From: Edaphobacter lichenicola
Lineage (GTDB): Bacteria; Acidobacteriota; Terriglobia; Terriglobales; Acidobacteriaceae
Direction of reading: 5' to 3'
Assembly: GCF_025264645.1 (NCBI RefSeq)
Contig: NZ_CP073696.1
Location: 1,488,001-1,552,000, forward strand
DNA: 64,000 bases
The notes below the pieces were generated by a model, which worked only from the letters and a program-made list of their open reading frames with translations, was not told the DNA's origin and ran no database searches. The translations under genes were made by a program, and so were the position numbers. This document shows positions 19,523-28,855 of this stretch, piece after piece. Each line of letters begins with the position of its first letter. The stretch's first letter is position 1.

Positions 19523-20959
19523 TCACTCCATGCCGTAGAAGCTGCCAAAGAATCGATAAATTGACCAGTGGTCCACTTTCGAACTCATCTCAAAAGGGGA
19601 GTGCATGGAGAGCAATGGGATACCAACGTCCAGCACTTCCATGTTTCGAGCCGATAGAAATCCGCCGAGTGTTCCTCCCCCACCCACCTCAACCTTCGGG
19701 GTCTGCGTCTGCCACGCGAAACCATTCTTATCTAAGATCGCAATGATGCGGGCGGTGAACTCCGAGTTAGGATCGAAGCCCGCGCCGTATCTCTTGATCG
19801 TCACGCCGTAACCCACGACCGCCGCATTCGAATCCTCTGAATTCTGAGGAAAGAGCGGGTTCACTCCGTCGTTGCAGTCTGCCGAGAGGACTTCAGTATT
19901 GCGAAAAGCATGCCTCACTTGCAGTGCGGTTACGCCCTTGCCTTGCGCGTCCATTAGTTCTGTGAAGACTGTATCGATGAACTGCGATACCGCTCCGGTG
20001 TTGTTTATCGAACCCGTCTCTTCAAAGTTCGACACATAAGCCATCGCGGTTTTCTTTGGGGTTCCTTTCGAATCGAGAATTGAGCGTACAGCTGCGTAGC
20101 TCAAGGCCTTGTCATCCTGTCCCCAACTGCCGGTCAACCCTTTGTCAAAACCGACATCAGCGGGCATCGTTGCCGGTACAAGTTCCAGCTCCGCCGAGAC
20201 AAGATCCTCATCCCTAATTTTGAATTTGATCCGGAGCGTGTCCATCACTTGCTCTGCAACTGAGCCGTTTGTCCCGGGAATCGAACCTGCGACCGGATTC
20301 ATCTCTTCCCCAGCCAGCACATCGGCATAGGTACGACTTTGCAGCAGCTTGTCAGAATGCGGCGCTGCATCAGCGATCACAAACACTGGATCTCCCTGCG
20401 CAAATCCAATGTTGACCTGCAAGTGTCGGCCGTCGACGGTGTCGATGCGGCCCACCAATGCGAGCGGCAGGTTCGACCACTGGTATTTCTTGAGACCGCC
20501 GTAGAGAGTGGTCTTCAGCAGCGCAATTGATCCAGGGGCTTGAATCACCGGCCTGGATTTCAGGTTGATGTGAGGAGAATCCTGATGTGTCGCGACCATA
20601 TGAACACCGGACTCGATTGGGTCGCTGCCTACAACAACTAGTACGAACGCTCGATCGCGGTTCGGCATGATAAGTCTTGCGCCCGGCTTCACCTGTGCTG
20701 CCGAAGAAAACTCCGCAAAACCAGCATCTTTGGCCAGCTTCAGGAACTCCGAGGTGGATAGACCGGCGCTTTTCGCTTGGCGAAGATATGCCTTATAAGG
20801 CTCCGCAAATTGGAAGACCTGCGTTTTCTGTTCTGGCGAAAGCATGAGCCACGCTGACTTCTCCGCAACAGCGCCATCTACATGCGCGGGTTGCTGCGCT
20901 CTTGAGCCAACAATGAAAACAAAGAGGAGGGTGAACAGAAGCGCCGATGTCACTCGCAT
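19523..20959 (-). CDS. Exported M18-type metalloaminopeptidase
   Basis: 478 residues. A signal peptide (MRVTSALLFTLLFVFIVGSRAQ) is unusual, since M18 aspartyl aminopeptidases are mostly cytosolic. Di-zinc elements are MVATHQDSPHINLK (metal-binding His and neighbouring Asp), the Gly-Gly in TTLYGG, NFEETGSINNTGA (Glu pair region) and the C-terminal GGGGTLGGFL and LLSMHSPFEMSS (metal-binding His). The length is close to the family norm of about 430-480. The role would be removal of N-terminal acidic residues from peptides in the periplasm or outside. It is monocistronic. Confidence 0.83.
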   Translation of the reverse strand: MRVTSALLFTLLFVFIVGSRAQQPAHVDGAVAEKSAWLMLSPEQKTQVFQFAEPYKAYLRQAKSAGLSTSEFLKLAKDAGFAEFSSAAQVKPGARLIMPNRDRAFVLVVVGSDPIESGVHMVATHQDSPHINLKSRPVIQAPGSIALLKTTLYGGLKKYQWSNLPLALVGRIDTVDGRHLQVNIGFAQGDPVFVIADAAPHSDKLLQSRTYADVLAGEEMNPVAGSIPGTNGSVAEQVMDTLRIKFKIRDEDLVSAELELVPATMPADVGFDKGLTGSWGQDDKALSYAAVRSILDSKGTPKKTAMAYVSNFEETGSINNTGAVSQFIDTVFTELMDAQGKGVTALQVRHAFRNTEVLSADCNDGVNPLFPQNSEDSNAAVVGYGVTIKRYGAGFDPNSEFTARIIAILDKNGFAWQTQTPKVEVGGGGTLGGFLSARNMEVLDVGIPLLSMHSPFEMSSKVDHWSIYRFFGSFYGME

Positions 20960-21063
20960 GCCCTAAATCTTAGAACAGACTGCTCGGGGCAGCTGCGACA
21001 TCTTAGTCAACAATGACGGAATTAATCGTCAGAGCCCTTCCCATGAGTTCAACACTAAAGACT

Positions 21064-21147
21064 GACCAGGTCCTTGGAGTGAATCTGAAAGGCGCATTTC
21101 TCTGTAGCCGAGAAGCATTCAAACTATTCCTCGAACTCTCGAGCAGT
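21064..21147 (+). pseudogene. Short remnant of an SDR gene
   Basis: About 28 codons read DQVLGVNLKGAFLCSREAFK, the helix after the NNAG strand in classical SDR enzymes (normally W-x-V-N-L-x-G-x-F). No start motif, TGxxxGxG loop or active-site Tyr-Lys is found in any frame nearby. It is wedged between the M18 gene start and the 3' end of the ADOP gene. It looks like a leftover after deletion of most of the gene. Confidence 0.55.
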
Positions 21148-21156
21148 GCCACGAGG

Positions 21157-23877
21157 TCATTCGGAGTGGAGTGTCGTGATTGGATCGAGGCGCATGGCGC
21201 GGAGCGCCGGGATATAGCTGGCGGCGAGCGCGACAAGGGTAAGCACAAGGGTGACGCCTGCGAAGGTGGGCGGATCGTTAGGTGACACGCCGTAAAGCAG
21301 TCCGGCCATAAAGTGAGAGACTATAAACGCTCCGGCCACACCCAGCCCCGCGCCCGCAGCGGCCAGACCGAATCCTCGGCGCAGAACCATCTTGAGGATC
21401 GTGCTCCTCTGAGCTCCGAGCGCAAGGCGAATGGCGATCTCACGTCTTTGTTCGTTCACAAGATATGAGATAGTCCCGTAGATTCCAAGCCCGGCTAACA
21501 GCAAGGCAGTCGCCGCAAAAAAAGCCACCATTTCCATCGAGAATCGCCTGACGGCAAGCGAGGTGGAGAGCACGTCCTCCAGGGTCTCCGCATGGAAGAC
21601 GGGAAGTCCTGGATCAATCGCTTGAACCTGGCTTCGCTCTTGTCCGAGGATGGTGCCGGGATCGAGTTGTCCGCGAAGAAAGATAGCCAGAGCCTTGGCT
21701 GGGTGCTGGTATACGCTGCGGTAGATTTGGGGAATTGCCGCGTCCGCCAACGATTCCGTACGGGCATCTTCAATCACGCCGACGATCGTGGTCCAAGCCG
21801 GCCCAGCAGCGTTCAACAGCTCGCGGCTATCCAGGTGCAAGCGGACACGTTTGCCAAGCGGATCCTGATTTGGCCAGTAGGTGCGAGCCGCGGCCTGATT
21901 GATTACCGCAACCTGAGGCGTACTCTCGAGGTCCTGGTCGTTGAAAAGGCGTCCGCGCGTCAGCGGCATACCCAACAGGCGGAAGTATTCGGGAGAAACG
22001 ATGGGACTATCGATCACAGGAGCCTGATTGTCTATCGTCTCGATACCCTCGCGGATCAATGGCAGCTGGCTGGGATTGCTGTGGCCCAGGGGGAGAGCGG
22101 CCATGTCGCCGATAGCAGCTTCCTGTACGCCGGGTAGGGTTCGGCTGCGACGCAGAACCTCGCGCAGCAAGACCGCTTCCTGCGTCGCAGTCCGGTAGGT
22201 ATCCTGATTGGGATCGTTAGGTCCCGGAAGCCAGGTTTGAATGGCCATAACGCGGGCAGGATTGAAACCAGGCGGCACCTTGAACAAGTCCCAAAAACTG
22301 CGCAGCAGAAGCCCCGCGGCGACCATGAGCACCAGGGAGAGCGCCAATTCGCCGACGACGAGAATCTGGCGTGTGCGCGAGCGTCCGGGGGAGCCGCTGG
22401 AGCCACGCCCTTCCTGCCGAAGCGTACCGATCAAATCCACACCGGTCATAAGCCAAGCCGGAGCAAGCCCGAAGATGGTTCCTGCTGCGGCGGAGACGGC
22501 CACAGCAAAGACCAGCACGCCCCCGCCAATCGCGATGTCATTAAGGTGTGGGAGGCTCTCCGGAACAAGCCGCAGCAAGAGCCGCTGCGCACCGAAGAGA
22601 ATGGTAAAACCAGCGAATCCGCCAAGCAGGAAGAGCAGCAATATCTCGGTCAGAAGCTGTCGGACGAGTCGTGTTCTCTGTGCTCCGAGAGCCTGTCGAA
22701 CCGCGATCTCACGGCCTCGCCCGCTAGCCCTGGCGAGGAGAAGATTGGCGACGTTGACGCAACTGATCATGAGGACCAATCCTACTGCGCCGAACAGCAG
22801 AACGAGGGATTGACGAACGCTGCCGACCACGCTTTCGCCGAGCGGAATCAAGCGCACGGTCCATGCGGCCTGTGCCGGATACTCTGCCGGATATTGCTTT
22901 TTCAGCGAGTTAACCAGCGCATCGAGGCGCTCCTGCGCGGCAGCAATCGATATACCGGAGTTCAAGCGTCCGACCACTCGACTCTGCAGACGTGTGCCGC
23001 GCAACGGCGGCGGAAACGGCAGACCAGCCATACCCGCTCCCAGCCACACTTCGGTATTCCACTCATCATTGGTTGAGCCCAAATCGCGAAAGCCGCGTGG
23101 CATAACGCCCACGACGTGATACACGTCGTTGTCCAGCCGCAGAACTTTGCCGACAATGTTTGGGTTGGCTCCGAATTCCCTCCTCCAGAGCCCGTCGCTG
23201 ATCACGGCCTCCAGGTTGAAGCCAGGAGTGGCATCGTGCGGATCGAAAGTGCGACCCAACTGCGCGTCTACGCGGAAGACTGAAAAGTAATTCGGCGTAA
23301 CATGCTTGTAGCTGAGACGCTCGGGCTGTGCACTGCCGGTGAGGTTCACGTCTGCGCCGTGACCAGAAACCGACACGGACTGGAATATCCCGGAACTCTC
23401 GAGGTCTCTCCACTCAGGCACGGAGATGCCAATGTCATGCGCGGCTACGCCGGGAAGGTCGCTCTCGATGCGTACCAGCTGAGCAGCGTTTGGGTACGGC
23501 AAAGGGTGCAGCAACGTGGCGTCGATCACGCTATAGATCGCAGTGGTGGCTCCAACGCCCAACGCCATTGTGGCGATCGCAATGAAAGAGAATCCAGGAG
23601 ATCTCAGAAGCATGCGAACCGCGTACCGCAGGTCGAAGAACAGATTTTCGATGAAGGGAATGCTGTGCTCAGCGTGGTGGTGTTCGCGAATCGCCTGAGC
23701 CGCGCCTAGCTTAAGTGCGGCCTGCCGCCGCGCCTCGGCCGGCGACATACCAGCGCGCATGTTCTCTTCTGTTTGAAAGGCGAGATGTTCGGCGATCTCT
23801 TCCTGCAGGCGGTGATCTGCACTCCGCCCTATAGCGAGATTCGACAGACGTATGAAGAAGCGTCGCAGAAATTTCAC
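21157..23877 (-). CDS. ADOP: duplicated MacB/FtsX-type permease
   Basis: 906 residues from GTG 23877, chosen because GGAGGA lies 6 bp upstream and homology starts there (VKFLRRFFIRL). An N-terminal permease prefix (LQEEIAEHLAFQTEENMRAGMSPAEARRQAALKLGA) is followed by a first membrane segment, a MacB-like periplasmic domain and three FtsX-type segments. A second periplasmic domain follows, and four more C-terminal segments end YIPALRAMRLDPITTLHSE. This is the acidobacterial duplicated orphan permease pattern, with two FtsX units in one chain and no adjacent ATPase. The exported substrate is unknown. It overlaps the PadR stop by four bases. Confidence 0.9.
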   Translation of the reverse strand: MKFLRRFFIRLSNLAIGRSADHRLQEEIAEHLAFQTEENMRAGMSPAEARRQAALKLGAAQAIREHHHAEHSIPFIENLFFDLRYAVRMLLRSPGFSFIAIATMALGVGATTAIYSVIDATLLHPLPYPNAAQLVRIESDLPGVAAHDIGISVPEWRDLESSGIFQSVSVSGHGADVNLTGSAQPERLSYKHVTPNYFSVFRVDAQLGRTFDPHDATPGFNLEAVISDGLWRREFGANPNIVGKVLRLDNDVYHVVGVMPRGFRDLGSTNDEWNTEVWLGAGMAGLPFPPPLRGTRLQSRVVGRLNSGISIAAAQERLDALVNSLKKQYPAEYPAQAAWTVRLIPLGESVVGSVRQSLVLLFGAVGLVLMISCVNVANLLLARASGRGREIAVRQALGAQRTRLVRQLLTEILLLFLLGGFAGFTILFGAQRLLLRLVPESLPHLNDIAIGGGVLVFAVAVSAAAGTIFGLAPAWLMTGVDLIGTLRQEGRGSSGSPGRSRTRQILVVGELALSLVLMVAAGLLLRSFWDLFKVPPGFNPARVMAIQTWLPGPNDPNQDTYRTATQEAVLLREVLRRSRTLPGVQEAAIGDMAALPLGHSNPSQLPLIREGIETIDNQAPVIDSPIVSPEYFRLLGMPLTRGRLFNDQDLESTPQVAVINQAAARTYWPNQDPLGKRVRLHLDSRELLNAAGPAWTTIVGVIEDARTESLADAAIPQIYRSVYQHPAKALAIFLRGQLDPGTILGQERSQVQAIDPGLPVFHAETLEDVLSTSLAVRRFSMEMVAFFAATALLLAGLGIYGTISYLVNEQRREIAIRLALGAQRSTILKMVLRRGFGLAAAGAGLGVAGAFIVSHFMAGLLYGVSPNDPPTFAGVTLVLTLVALAASYIPALRAMRLDPITTLHSE

Positions 23878-24227
23878 GTTAGATCCTCCGCCCTGACGTT
23901 GAAGAAGCGAGCGATGATAGCCGCAGTCTGCTCCCAGTCGCGAGTTTCTGCTTGGAGTTGCTTGCGGCCGGCCGCGGTAAGCCGGTAGAAACGCGCGCGG
24001 CGGTTGTTCTCCGATGCGCCCCACTCGGAGGCGATTGAGCCTTCATGCTCGAGTTTGAGCAGAAGAGGATACAGCGTGCCCTGATTGACAGCCAAAAGGT
24101 CTCCGCTGATCTGCTCGATGCGCCGCGCGATTCCCCAGCCGTGCTGTGGTCCCAAGACATCGAGTGTCTTGAGGACCATCAGCGCGAGGGTTCCTTGCAA
24201 AACGTCGGGCTTTTCCTTCATGACCAT
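23874..24227 (-). CDS. PadR-family transcriptional regulator
   Basis: 117 residues from the ATG at 24227 (a second ATG at 24221 is equally plausible). The PadR winged helix shows DVLQGTLALMVLKTLDVLGPQHGWGIARRI, then LAVNQGTLYPLLLKLEHEGSIASEW (recognition helix and wing) and RFYRLTAAGRKQL. A short C-terminal helix follows. It overlaps the ADOP permease gene by GTGA, an arrangement repeated widely in Acidobacteria. It likely represses the pair. The inducer is not known. Confidence 0.92.
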   Translation of the reverse strand: MVMKEKPDVLQGTLALMVLKTLDVLGPQHGWGIARRIEQISGDLLAVNQGTLYPLLLKLEHEGSIASEWGASENNRRARFYRLTAAGRKQLQAETRDWEQTAAIIARFFNVRAEDLT

Positions 24228-24925
24228 TCGACCTTTAGGTTTCCTACAGGAATCATAATGACACAACTCCTTTTGGGAAACAACAGGGACTCTGGAACTT
24301 TCTTTCGACGACAAATCCATAAGATTTCGAAACCCAGTGGAACACCGTTAGGTGGAGATAAGGGGGATTGATTTCTAATGAAAAGCCTTCTTGGTTTACT
24401 AGCGTGAAAACGCGTAGACGGGTTCGATTTGCACGTAGCGCATAATGCGATCACCGAGTAGTCAGCTACGTTGGTTCTAGAACTGCAAACCCGCAGAGAT
24501 AGAGAGATACATGTTGCATTAGCTCCAGCCGATTCGTCAGAAAAACTAGCGATCTCTTCTGCTGCCCTACCTGGATCTTTCCCGACGAAATGAGGGTAGA
24601 AGACAAGAAAATGTTCCGATCGTGCGGTCGGCTCGTTGCCACTAGTGAGCCTTTGGCCGTGCATCGCTGGAATATACCCGCGGCGTGCTTCCCATTAAGC
24701 GTTGACCCGATTCTTCAAGCCATGCTAGGGTCAAGCTATGGCGTTCTCTCTGCTTCATTGTTGTCGCTGCGACCAGCCCTTCCTTGGGTGAGCAGCGACA
24801 TTCTCAGAGAATCTGATGCCTTCTCCAGAACTCATCCGAATCCTCATCGTTTGACAGTACCTTCCGTCCACAAGCCGGAGTTTCGTACCTCGCTTGTTCG
24901 CGGTGGTAAGGCTCGGAGAGACCCT
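24228..24925. other. Non-coding stretch upstream of cysteine dioxygenase-rhodanese gene
   Basis: About 700 bp with no supportable gene. The downstream frame is open back to 24590, but that extension lacks homology, a good ribosome-binding site and domain structure, so it is taken as leader or intergenic DNA. Divergent promoters for padR and the dioxygenase are presumably here. No clear operator was seen. Confidence 0.5.
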
Positions 24926-25879
24926 ATGCAACTCGAAATAGATGAGCACCTTGTGGATAGCGCTAACGGAACATCAGCGCAATCAGGAGCAATTTTGAAG
25001 ACGCCTGAGGAACTCATCAACATCGTCTCGCTATTCGCATCGTCGAGTGTATGGATAGATCGGGTCCGGTTGCGGGCCGAAGGCCGTTGGTATGAACGGC
25101 TGTACTACGGTCCGGACTACGACATTTGGGTCATCAGCTGGTTGCCAGGACAATCCACCGGCTTCCACGACCACGGTGAGTCCTCGGGGGCCTTCGTTGT
25201 TGTGACTGGTGCCCTTGAAGAGCATCGTCCTGCTGAAGGAGCCGCCTTGGCGGTACCTCCGGGCAAGTCGCGTGCATTTGGCCCCGATTATGCGCACGAC
25301 GTCCGTAATGTCTCACTCGCACCAGCCATTAGTATTCATGCGTATTCTCCTCCACTCAGCGAGATGAATGAATACGAGTTAGATGGCAGCCGACTTCTTC
25401 CGCGTGAACCCGTGTCTTGGAACGCCGAGACTCTCAATCAGGAGCGGATAGTGCAGAGCCGAGAACTTCGAGACCGCCCCTATCCCTTAAACATAGAGCA
25501 GGTGCTTTCAGCAGCACGTGCGCGACTGCATCGACTATCTGCGACTGAAGCTTATGAGGCTGCGGCGAAAAGAAATGCAGTACTTGTCGATATTCGTCCG
25601 GACGCTCAGCGCGCGATCGAGGGCAGTATTCCGGGCGCGTCGATTGTCGAACGTAACGTGCTAGAGTGGCGGTTCGACCCGACATCGAGCGCGCGCCTGC
25701 CGATCGCGAAGGATCATGACCTCGAGGTCATCCTCATCTGCTCCGAAGGCTATACCTCAAGCCTCGCTGCTGCAGCTCTGCAGGATATTGGGCTCTGGCG
25801 CGCAACGGACGTTGTTGGTGGGTTTCATGCGTGGCGGGCGGCAAGTTTGCCGATTGTACCGGCGAGCAAGACTTCCTAG
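24926..25879 (+). CDS. Cysteine dioxygenase-like cupin fused to rhodanese domain
   Basis: 317 residues from the ATG at 24926, which has GGAGAG 7 bp upstream. Residues about 30-165 form a cupin of the cysteine-dioxygenase type: STGFHDHGESSGAFVVVTGALEEH supplies two iron-binding His, and DYAHDVRNVS the third. Residues about 205-310 are a rhodanese: VLVDIRPDAQRAIEGSIPGA, then ILICSEGYTSSLAA with the active-site Cys near 271, and GGFHAW at the end. The cupin would oxidise cysteine or a related thiol to a sulfinate, while the rhodanese would carry sulfane sulfur. It is flanked by the ADOP system and an XdhC gene, which give no pathway clue. Confidence 0.87.
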   Translation: MQLEIDEHLVDSANGTSAQSGAILKTPEELINIVSLFASSSVWIDRVRLRAEGRWYERLYYGPDYDIWVISWLPGQSTGFHDHGESSGAFVVVTGALEEHRPAEGAALAVPPGKSRAFGPDYAHDVRNVSLAPAISIHAYSPPLSEMNEYELDGSRLLPREPVSWNAETLNQERIVQSRELRDRPYPLNIEQVLSAARARLHRLSATEAYEAAAKRNAVLVDIRPDAQRAIEGSIPGASIVERNVLEWRFDPTSSARLPIAKDHDLEVILICSEGYTSSLAAAALQDIGLWRATDVVGGFHAWRAASLPIVPASKTS

Positions 25880-26139
25880 AATCGTTCCACTGATGGTCTC
25901 TTGTCGCAGGACGGAGTCGGGGCGGCCTTCGGCAGGGAGCCTCCGTACGATCTGATTGCTACTACTTTTTTCTTTGGTAAGAGCAGCCAGAATGCCATCA
26001 TTTTCGAATCAGTTCTCTTCTGCACTTCCTTACAAGCAGTACTTTGCGTTCGAAACTGAAGAGCAGCAGCGCCGCTGGATGCAGCTCTACGACATTGCCC
26101 GTCTCGAAGCACCCGCGGCAAGGATCAGCGCGCCGCAGT

Positions 26140-27255
26140 TCATACGAGATCAAGCCCGCATTGGACCTTCAGCAATCGTCGATCCAGATGGTCTGTCACA
26201 TAGCTCTCAACAAGTTCAGCAGAAAGCTTCCGAGACGCAACCTCTCGACCATTGCATGTCGCTTGGGCTTCAGAGAGAATTGCGAGCGCAACAGCCTCCG
26301 GACCGTCACCGCCTAGATCGAGTCCCGTTGGTGCGCTCAGCCGAGCGCAACATTGGGAAACAGAAAGCCCCAGCCCGGCAGCAGCTTCTCGTATGAGGAG
26401 CGAACTCCGTTGACGAGCGCCAAGGAGTCCGAGGTAGCGCGGCTGTCTAACTAGAAGGGCGGAAAGGCAGTTTCCGTCCTGCTCAAAGCTGTGCGTCATG
26501 ATCACGGCGGCGTCACGAGTCTCGATTTGGCGAATGGCGTACTCAACGCTATCGACAACTTGGATGTTCGTATCTAGGAACCGGCTTCTCCGTGCGAGAT
26601 GCGTACGGTCGTCCGCAACCGTGACGCTCCAGCCGAGCAAGGTCGCCATTGCAGCAAGCGGTTTGGCATCATCTCCTGCTCCGAAGATAAAAAGACGCTG
26701 GGGCGAGACGAGCTTTTCAAACAGCGGGACATCGGATTCGTTGCCGTCTTTTCGTGACCACGCAATCTTTGCATGTGAAAGCGATCGCGACGACAAGCCG
26801 GCACTGGAAAAGACGACTTCTCCATCGTCACGCAGGACAACTCGCTTGAGGGGAGAGCCATCCGTTGGAAGCCAAGTGGCTACGGATCGTTCCTCACCGA
26901 TTGAAGTTGATTCCATCGCGCTTAGCAGCGCGATGCACTCTGGCGTCTCTACCGATTCGAGTAGGACATCTAACACCCCGCCGCAACCTAATCCGAAAGG
27001 TATGTCCGACTCCTCATCGAACAAAGTGGAATAGCGTTCGACCACCGCTCCTCCGCGTGAGAGCCACGCGGCCTTTCGCAGTAGGTCGGCCTCCAGACAC
27101 CCCGCACTGACATTTCCTTCATATGAACCATCCTTGCAGATGAGAAGACGTGCACCCGGACGTCGATAGCTAGAACCTTCTACTCGAACCAGTGAGACGA
27201 GAATCGATCCCGACCCTCGTCTCCATTTATCGATGATTAGGCGTTGCTCTTTCAT
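26140..27255 (-). CDS. XdhC/CoxI-family molybdenum-cofactor accessory protein
   Basis: 371 residues from the ATG at 27255 (the frame extends upstream, but homology starts at MKEQRLIIDKW). The N-terminal XdhC domain has GSSYRRPGARLLI, VSAGCLEADLL and FGLGCGGVLDVLLE, with Cys residues implicated in sulfurated Moco handling. The C-terminal Rossmann domain has RLFIFGAGDDAKPLAAMA and YLGLLGARQR. XdhC proteins sulfurate and insert Moco into xanthine dehydrogenase and relatives. No xdhA/B or coxLMS gene is nearby, so this copy is an orphan. Confidence 0.9.
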   Translation of the reverse strand: MKEQRLIIDKWRRGSGSILVSLVRVEGSSYRRPGARLLICKDGSYEGNVSAGCLEADLLRKAAWLSRGGAVVERYSTLFDEESDIPFGLGCGGVLDVLLESVETPECIALLSAMESTSIGEERSVATWLPTDGSPLKRVVLRDDGEVVFSSAGLSSRSLSHAKIAWSRKDGNESDVPLFEKLVSPQRLFIFGAGDDAKPLAAMATLLGWSVTVADDRTHLARRSRFLDTNIQVVDSVEYAIRQIETRDAAVIMTHSFEQDGNCLSALLVRQPRYLGLLGARQRSSLLIREAAAGLGLSVSQCCARLSAPTGLDLGGDGPEAVALAILSEAQATCNGREVASRKLSAELVESYVTDHLDRRLLKVQCGLDLV

Positions 27256-27310
27256 TCCGATTGGAGACCTCAGACCATCAGCTTTCCACGAGTGGTGGGT
27301 AAGCAAGGTG

Positions 27311-27526
27311 GTGAGTCATTCCTATACAGTCGCTTTCTGGGTTTGTGGAGCGTTGATCGTTGCCGGTGTCGTGATGCTGCTTCTAACCACTCAGTCTCCT
27401 CTCAAGAGAGGTATCGCATGTGGCCTGGTTATCGTCAGTTTGCTGGTTATCGCGAGTGAACTGTACTCCAAGCAGAAGAACACGCGGTACTATCGTGAAC
27501 TGCAAACCGCCGCTCAACACCGTTGA
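27311..27526 (+). CDS. Small two-segment membrane protein
   Basis: About 71 residues from GTG 27311; the frame opens at 27233. Two hydrophobic segments (TVAFWVCGALIVAGVVMLLL and IACGLVIVSLLVIA) are separated by a basic loop, and the tail is polar (SKQKNTRYYRELQ). No family is recognised. The start is uncertain because it lies in the region divergent to the XdhC gene. Its stop is 8 bp from the convergent DUF1348 gene. Confidence 0.5.
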   Translation: MSHSYTVAFWVCGALIVAGVVMLLLTTQSPLKRGIACGLVIVSLLVIASELYSKQKNTRYYRELQTAAQHR

Positions 27527-27535
27527 ATTTGAAGT

Positions 27536-28003
27536 TCACAAACCCAGGTCGGACAGGCCAAGGTGGTCGTCGGGGCGACGGCCCTGCGGCCAATGAAAGA
27601 GCCGATCTGCCTCCGCGATAGCCAAATCATTGATGCTGGCATGGCGGACGGTCATGAGTCCGTTCTCATTAAATTTCCAATTCTCGTTTCCGTAGGAACG
27701 AAACCATTTTCCCGTGGAGTCGTGTGATTCATAGGCAAACCTGACCGCGATGCGGTTGCCGCCAAACGCCCAAAGCTCCTTGATGAGCCCGTACTCAAGC
27801 TCACGCTCCCATTTCCTCGTCAGGAAACCTACGATCTCTTCTCGGCCGCTGACGAAGTCGGTCCGATTGCGCCATCGACTGTCAATCGAGTAAGCGAGGG
27901 AAACTTTTTGCGGATCGCGAGAGTTCCACCCGTCCTCGGCTTTGCGGACCTTTTCGATAGCCGTTTGCCGATCGAAGGGCGGGTAAGGCGGGCGTTGCTC
28001 CAT
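27536..28003 (-). CDS. DUF1348 protein, NTF2/SnoaL-like fold
   Basis: 155 residues from the ATG at 28003, with GGAGAGG 6 bp upstream. The cone-shaped NTF2-like fold is indicated by [68 protein letters not shown] (split by loops) and [20 protein letters not shown], all hallmarks of DUF1348. Its biochemical role is unknown. It is transcribed divergently from the first NemR-like TetR gene and shares that intergenic operator, so it may belong to the regulon. Confidence 0.83.
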   Translation of the reverse strand: MEQRPPYPPFDRQTAIEKVRKAEDGWNSRDPQKVSLAYSIDSRWRNRTDFVSGREEIVGFLTRKWERELEYGLIKELWAFGGNRIAVRFAYESHDSTGKWFRSYGNENWKFNENGLMTVRHASINDLAIAEADRLFHWPQGRRPDDHLGLSDLGL

Positions 28004-28202
28004 GATGAACCTCTCCATGTTGTGCTTAAGAAGCAGATGATTGCAGCCGGACCACAGATGCGAGACATTACTCCAATCCACTATGGTTTTCGGAACCAAT
28101 GGCAACGAATCTTCCGCGGCGTCGCGTTCGATTAGACGCCCAACAGAGAGAATCTTTCGAGCTACTATGAACAGAATAAAAAAACTGCGACCAAAGTCAA
28201 TG

Positions 28203-28214
28203 TAGACTAGTCTA
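28203..28214 (+). promoter_or_regulatory. TetR operator 1 (TAGACTAGTCTA)
   Basis: A perfect 12-bp palindrome 10 bp before the first TetR gene, in the region divergent to the DUF1348 gene. The core AGAC-N2-GTCT recurs before the tautomerase, the cNMP/TrxR operon and the DJ-1 gene. Confidence 0.75.
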
Positions 28215-28224
28215 TTCTTATGCT

Positions 28225-28812
28225 ATGAGTAAACAGACGACAAAAGAGAACCTCATTACAGTTGGCCTTGAACTGATCCGCTCTGCGGGATACACGGCGA
28301 CTGGAATCAATCAGGTTTTGGAAGCCGCAAAAGTTCCTAAGGGGTCGTTCTATCACCACTTTGCCACCAAGGATGAGTTCGTCCTGGAGGTAATTCAGCG
28401 CTATGCCGCCGGCGAACAAGAGCGTTGGGAAAAACTTTTGGACGATTCGAACCTCTCTCCATTGAAGAAGCTGCGGCGGTATTTCAAGGACCTCATCGCG
28501 ACCTATGGCCGGCGTGGAGGACCCATCGTTGGATGCCTTCTTGGAAATTTGAGCCTTGAAGTCGCAGGGCACAATGACGAGATCCGCAAACTCTTGGCGA
28601 AGGCTTTCGACGCGTGGCAAGCTGCGTTCGCGAGAACGATTCGAGAGGCCATCGATCAGCAGGAAATCCCGAAGACAGTGAACGCGGACAATGTGGCCGC
28701 GTTGCTTGTGAATAATTGGGAAGGCGCGCAGACCCGGGCAAAGACCGAACAAACCGACAAACCGCTGGAATTGTTCCTGGACAATGCTTTTAACGTCCTC
28801 TTGAAGGCATGA
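28225..28812 (+). CDS. TetR/AcrR-family regulator, NemR-like (copy 1)
   Basis: 195 residues. The N-terminal HTH is ENLITVGLELIRSAGYTATGINQVLEAAKVPKGSFYHHFATKDEF (residues about 8-52 in all), with the recognition helix at VPKGSFYHHF. Cys104 in VGCLLGNLSLE aligns with the GCL motif of E. coli NemR, whose Cys106 senses HOCl, quinones and methylglyoxal. The protein is colinear with the second copy at 35 kb, and by eye about two thirds of positions are identical. A palindromic operator overlaps its promoter region, so autorepression is likely. No strong ribosome-binding site is seen. Confidence 0.9.
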   Translation: MSKQTTKENLITVGLELIRSAGYTATGINQVLEAAKVPKGSFYHHFATKDEFVLEVIQRYAAGEQERWEKLLDDSNLSPLKKLRRYFKDLIATYGRRGGPIVGCLLGNLSLEVAGHNDEIRKLLAKAFDAWQAAFARTIREAIDQQEIPKTVNADNVAALLVNNWEGAQTRAKTEQTDKPLELFLDNAFNVLLKA

Positions 28813-28814
28813 GC

Positions 28815-28833
28815 AATGCGGTTTCTTCGCATT
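28815..28833 (+). terminator. Possible terminator after TetR copy 1
   Basis: A 6-bp stem AATGCG/CGCATT with a 7-nt loop, followed by CCTTTTG, immediately after the TetR stop. It is short, so only moderately convincing. Confidence 0.45.
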
Positions 28834-28855
28834 CCTTTTGTCGTTAGTGAGTGAA

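Noticed and set aside
22237-23076. A 279-codon plus-strand frame
   Set aside because: Antisense to the ADOP permease; very polar composition and no motif.
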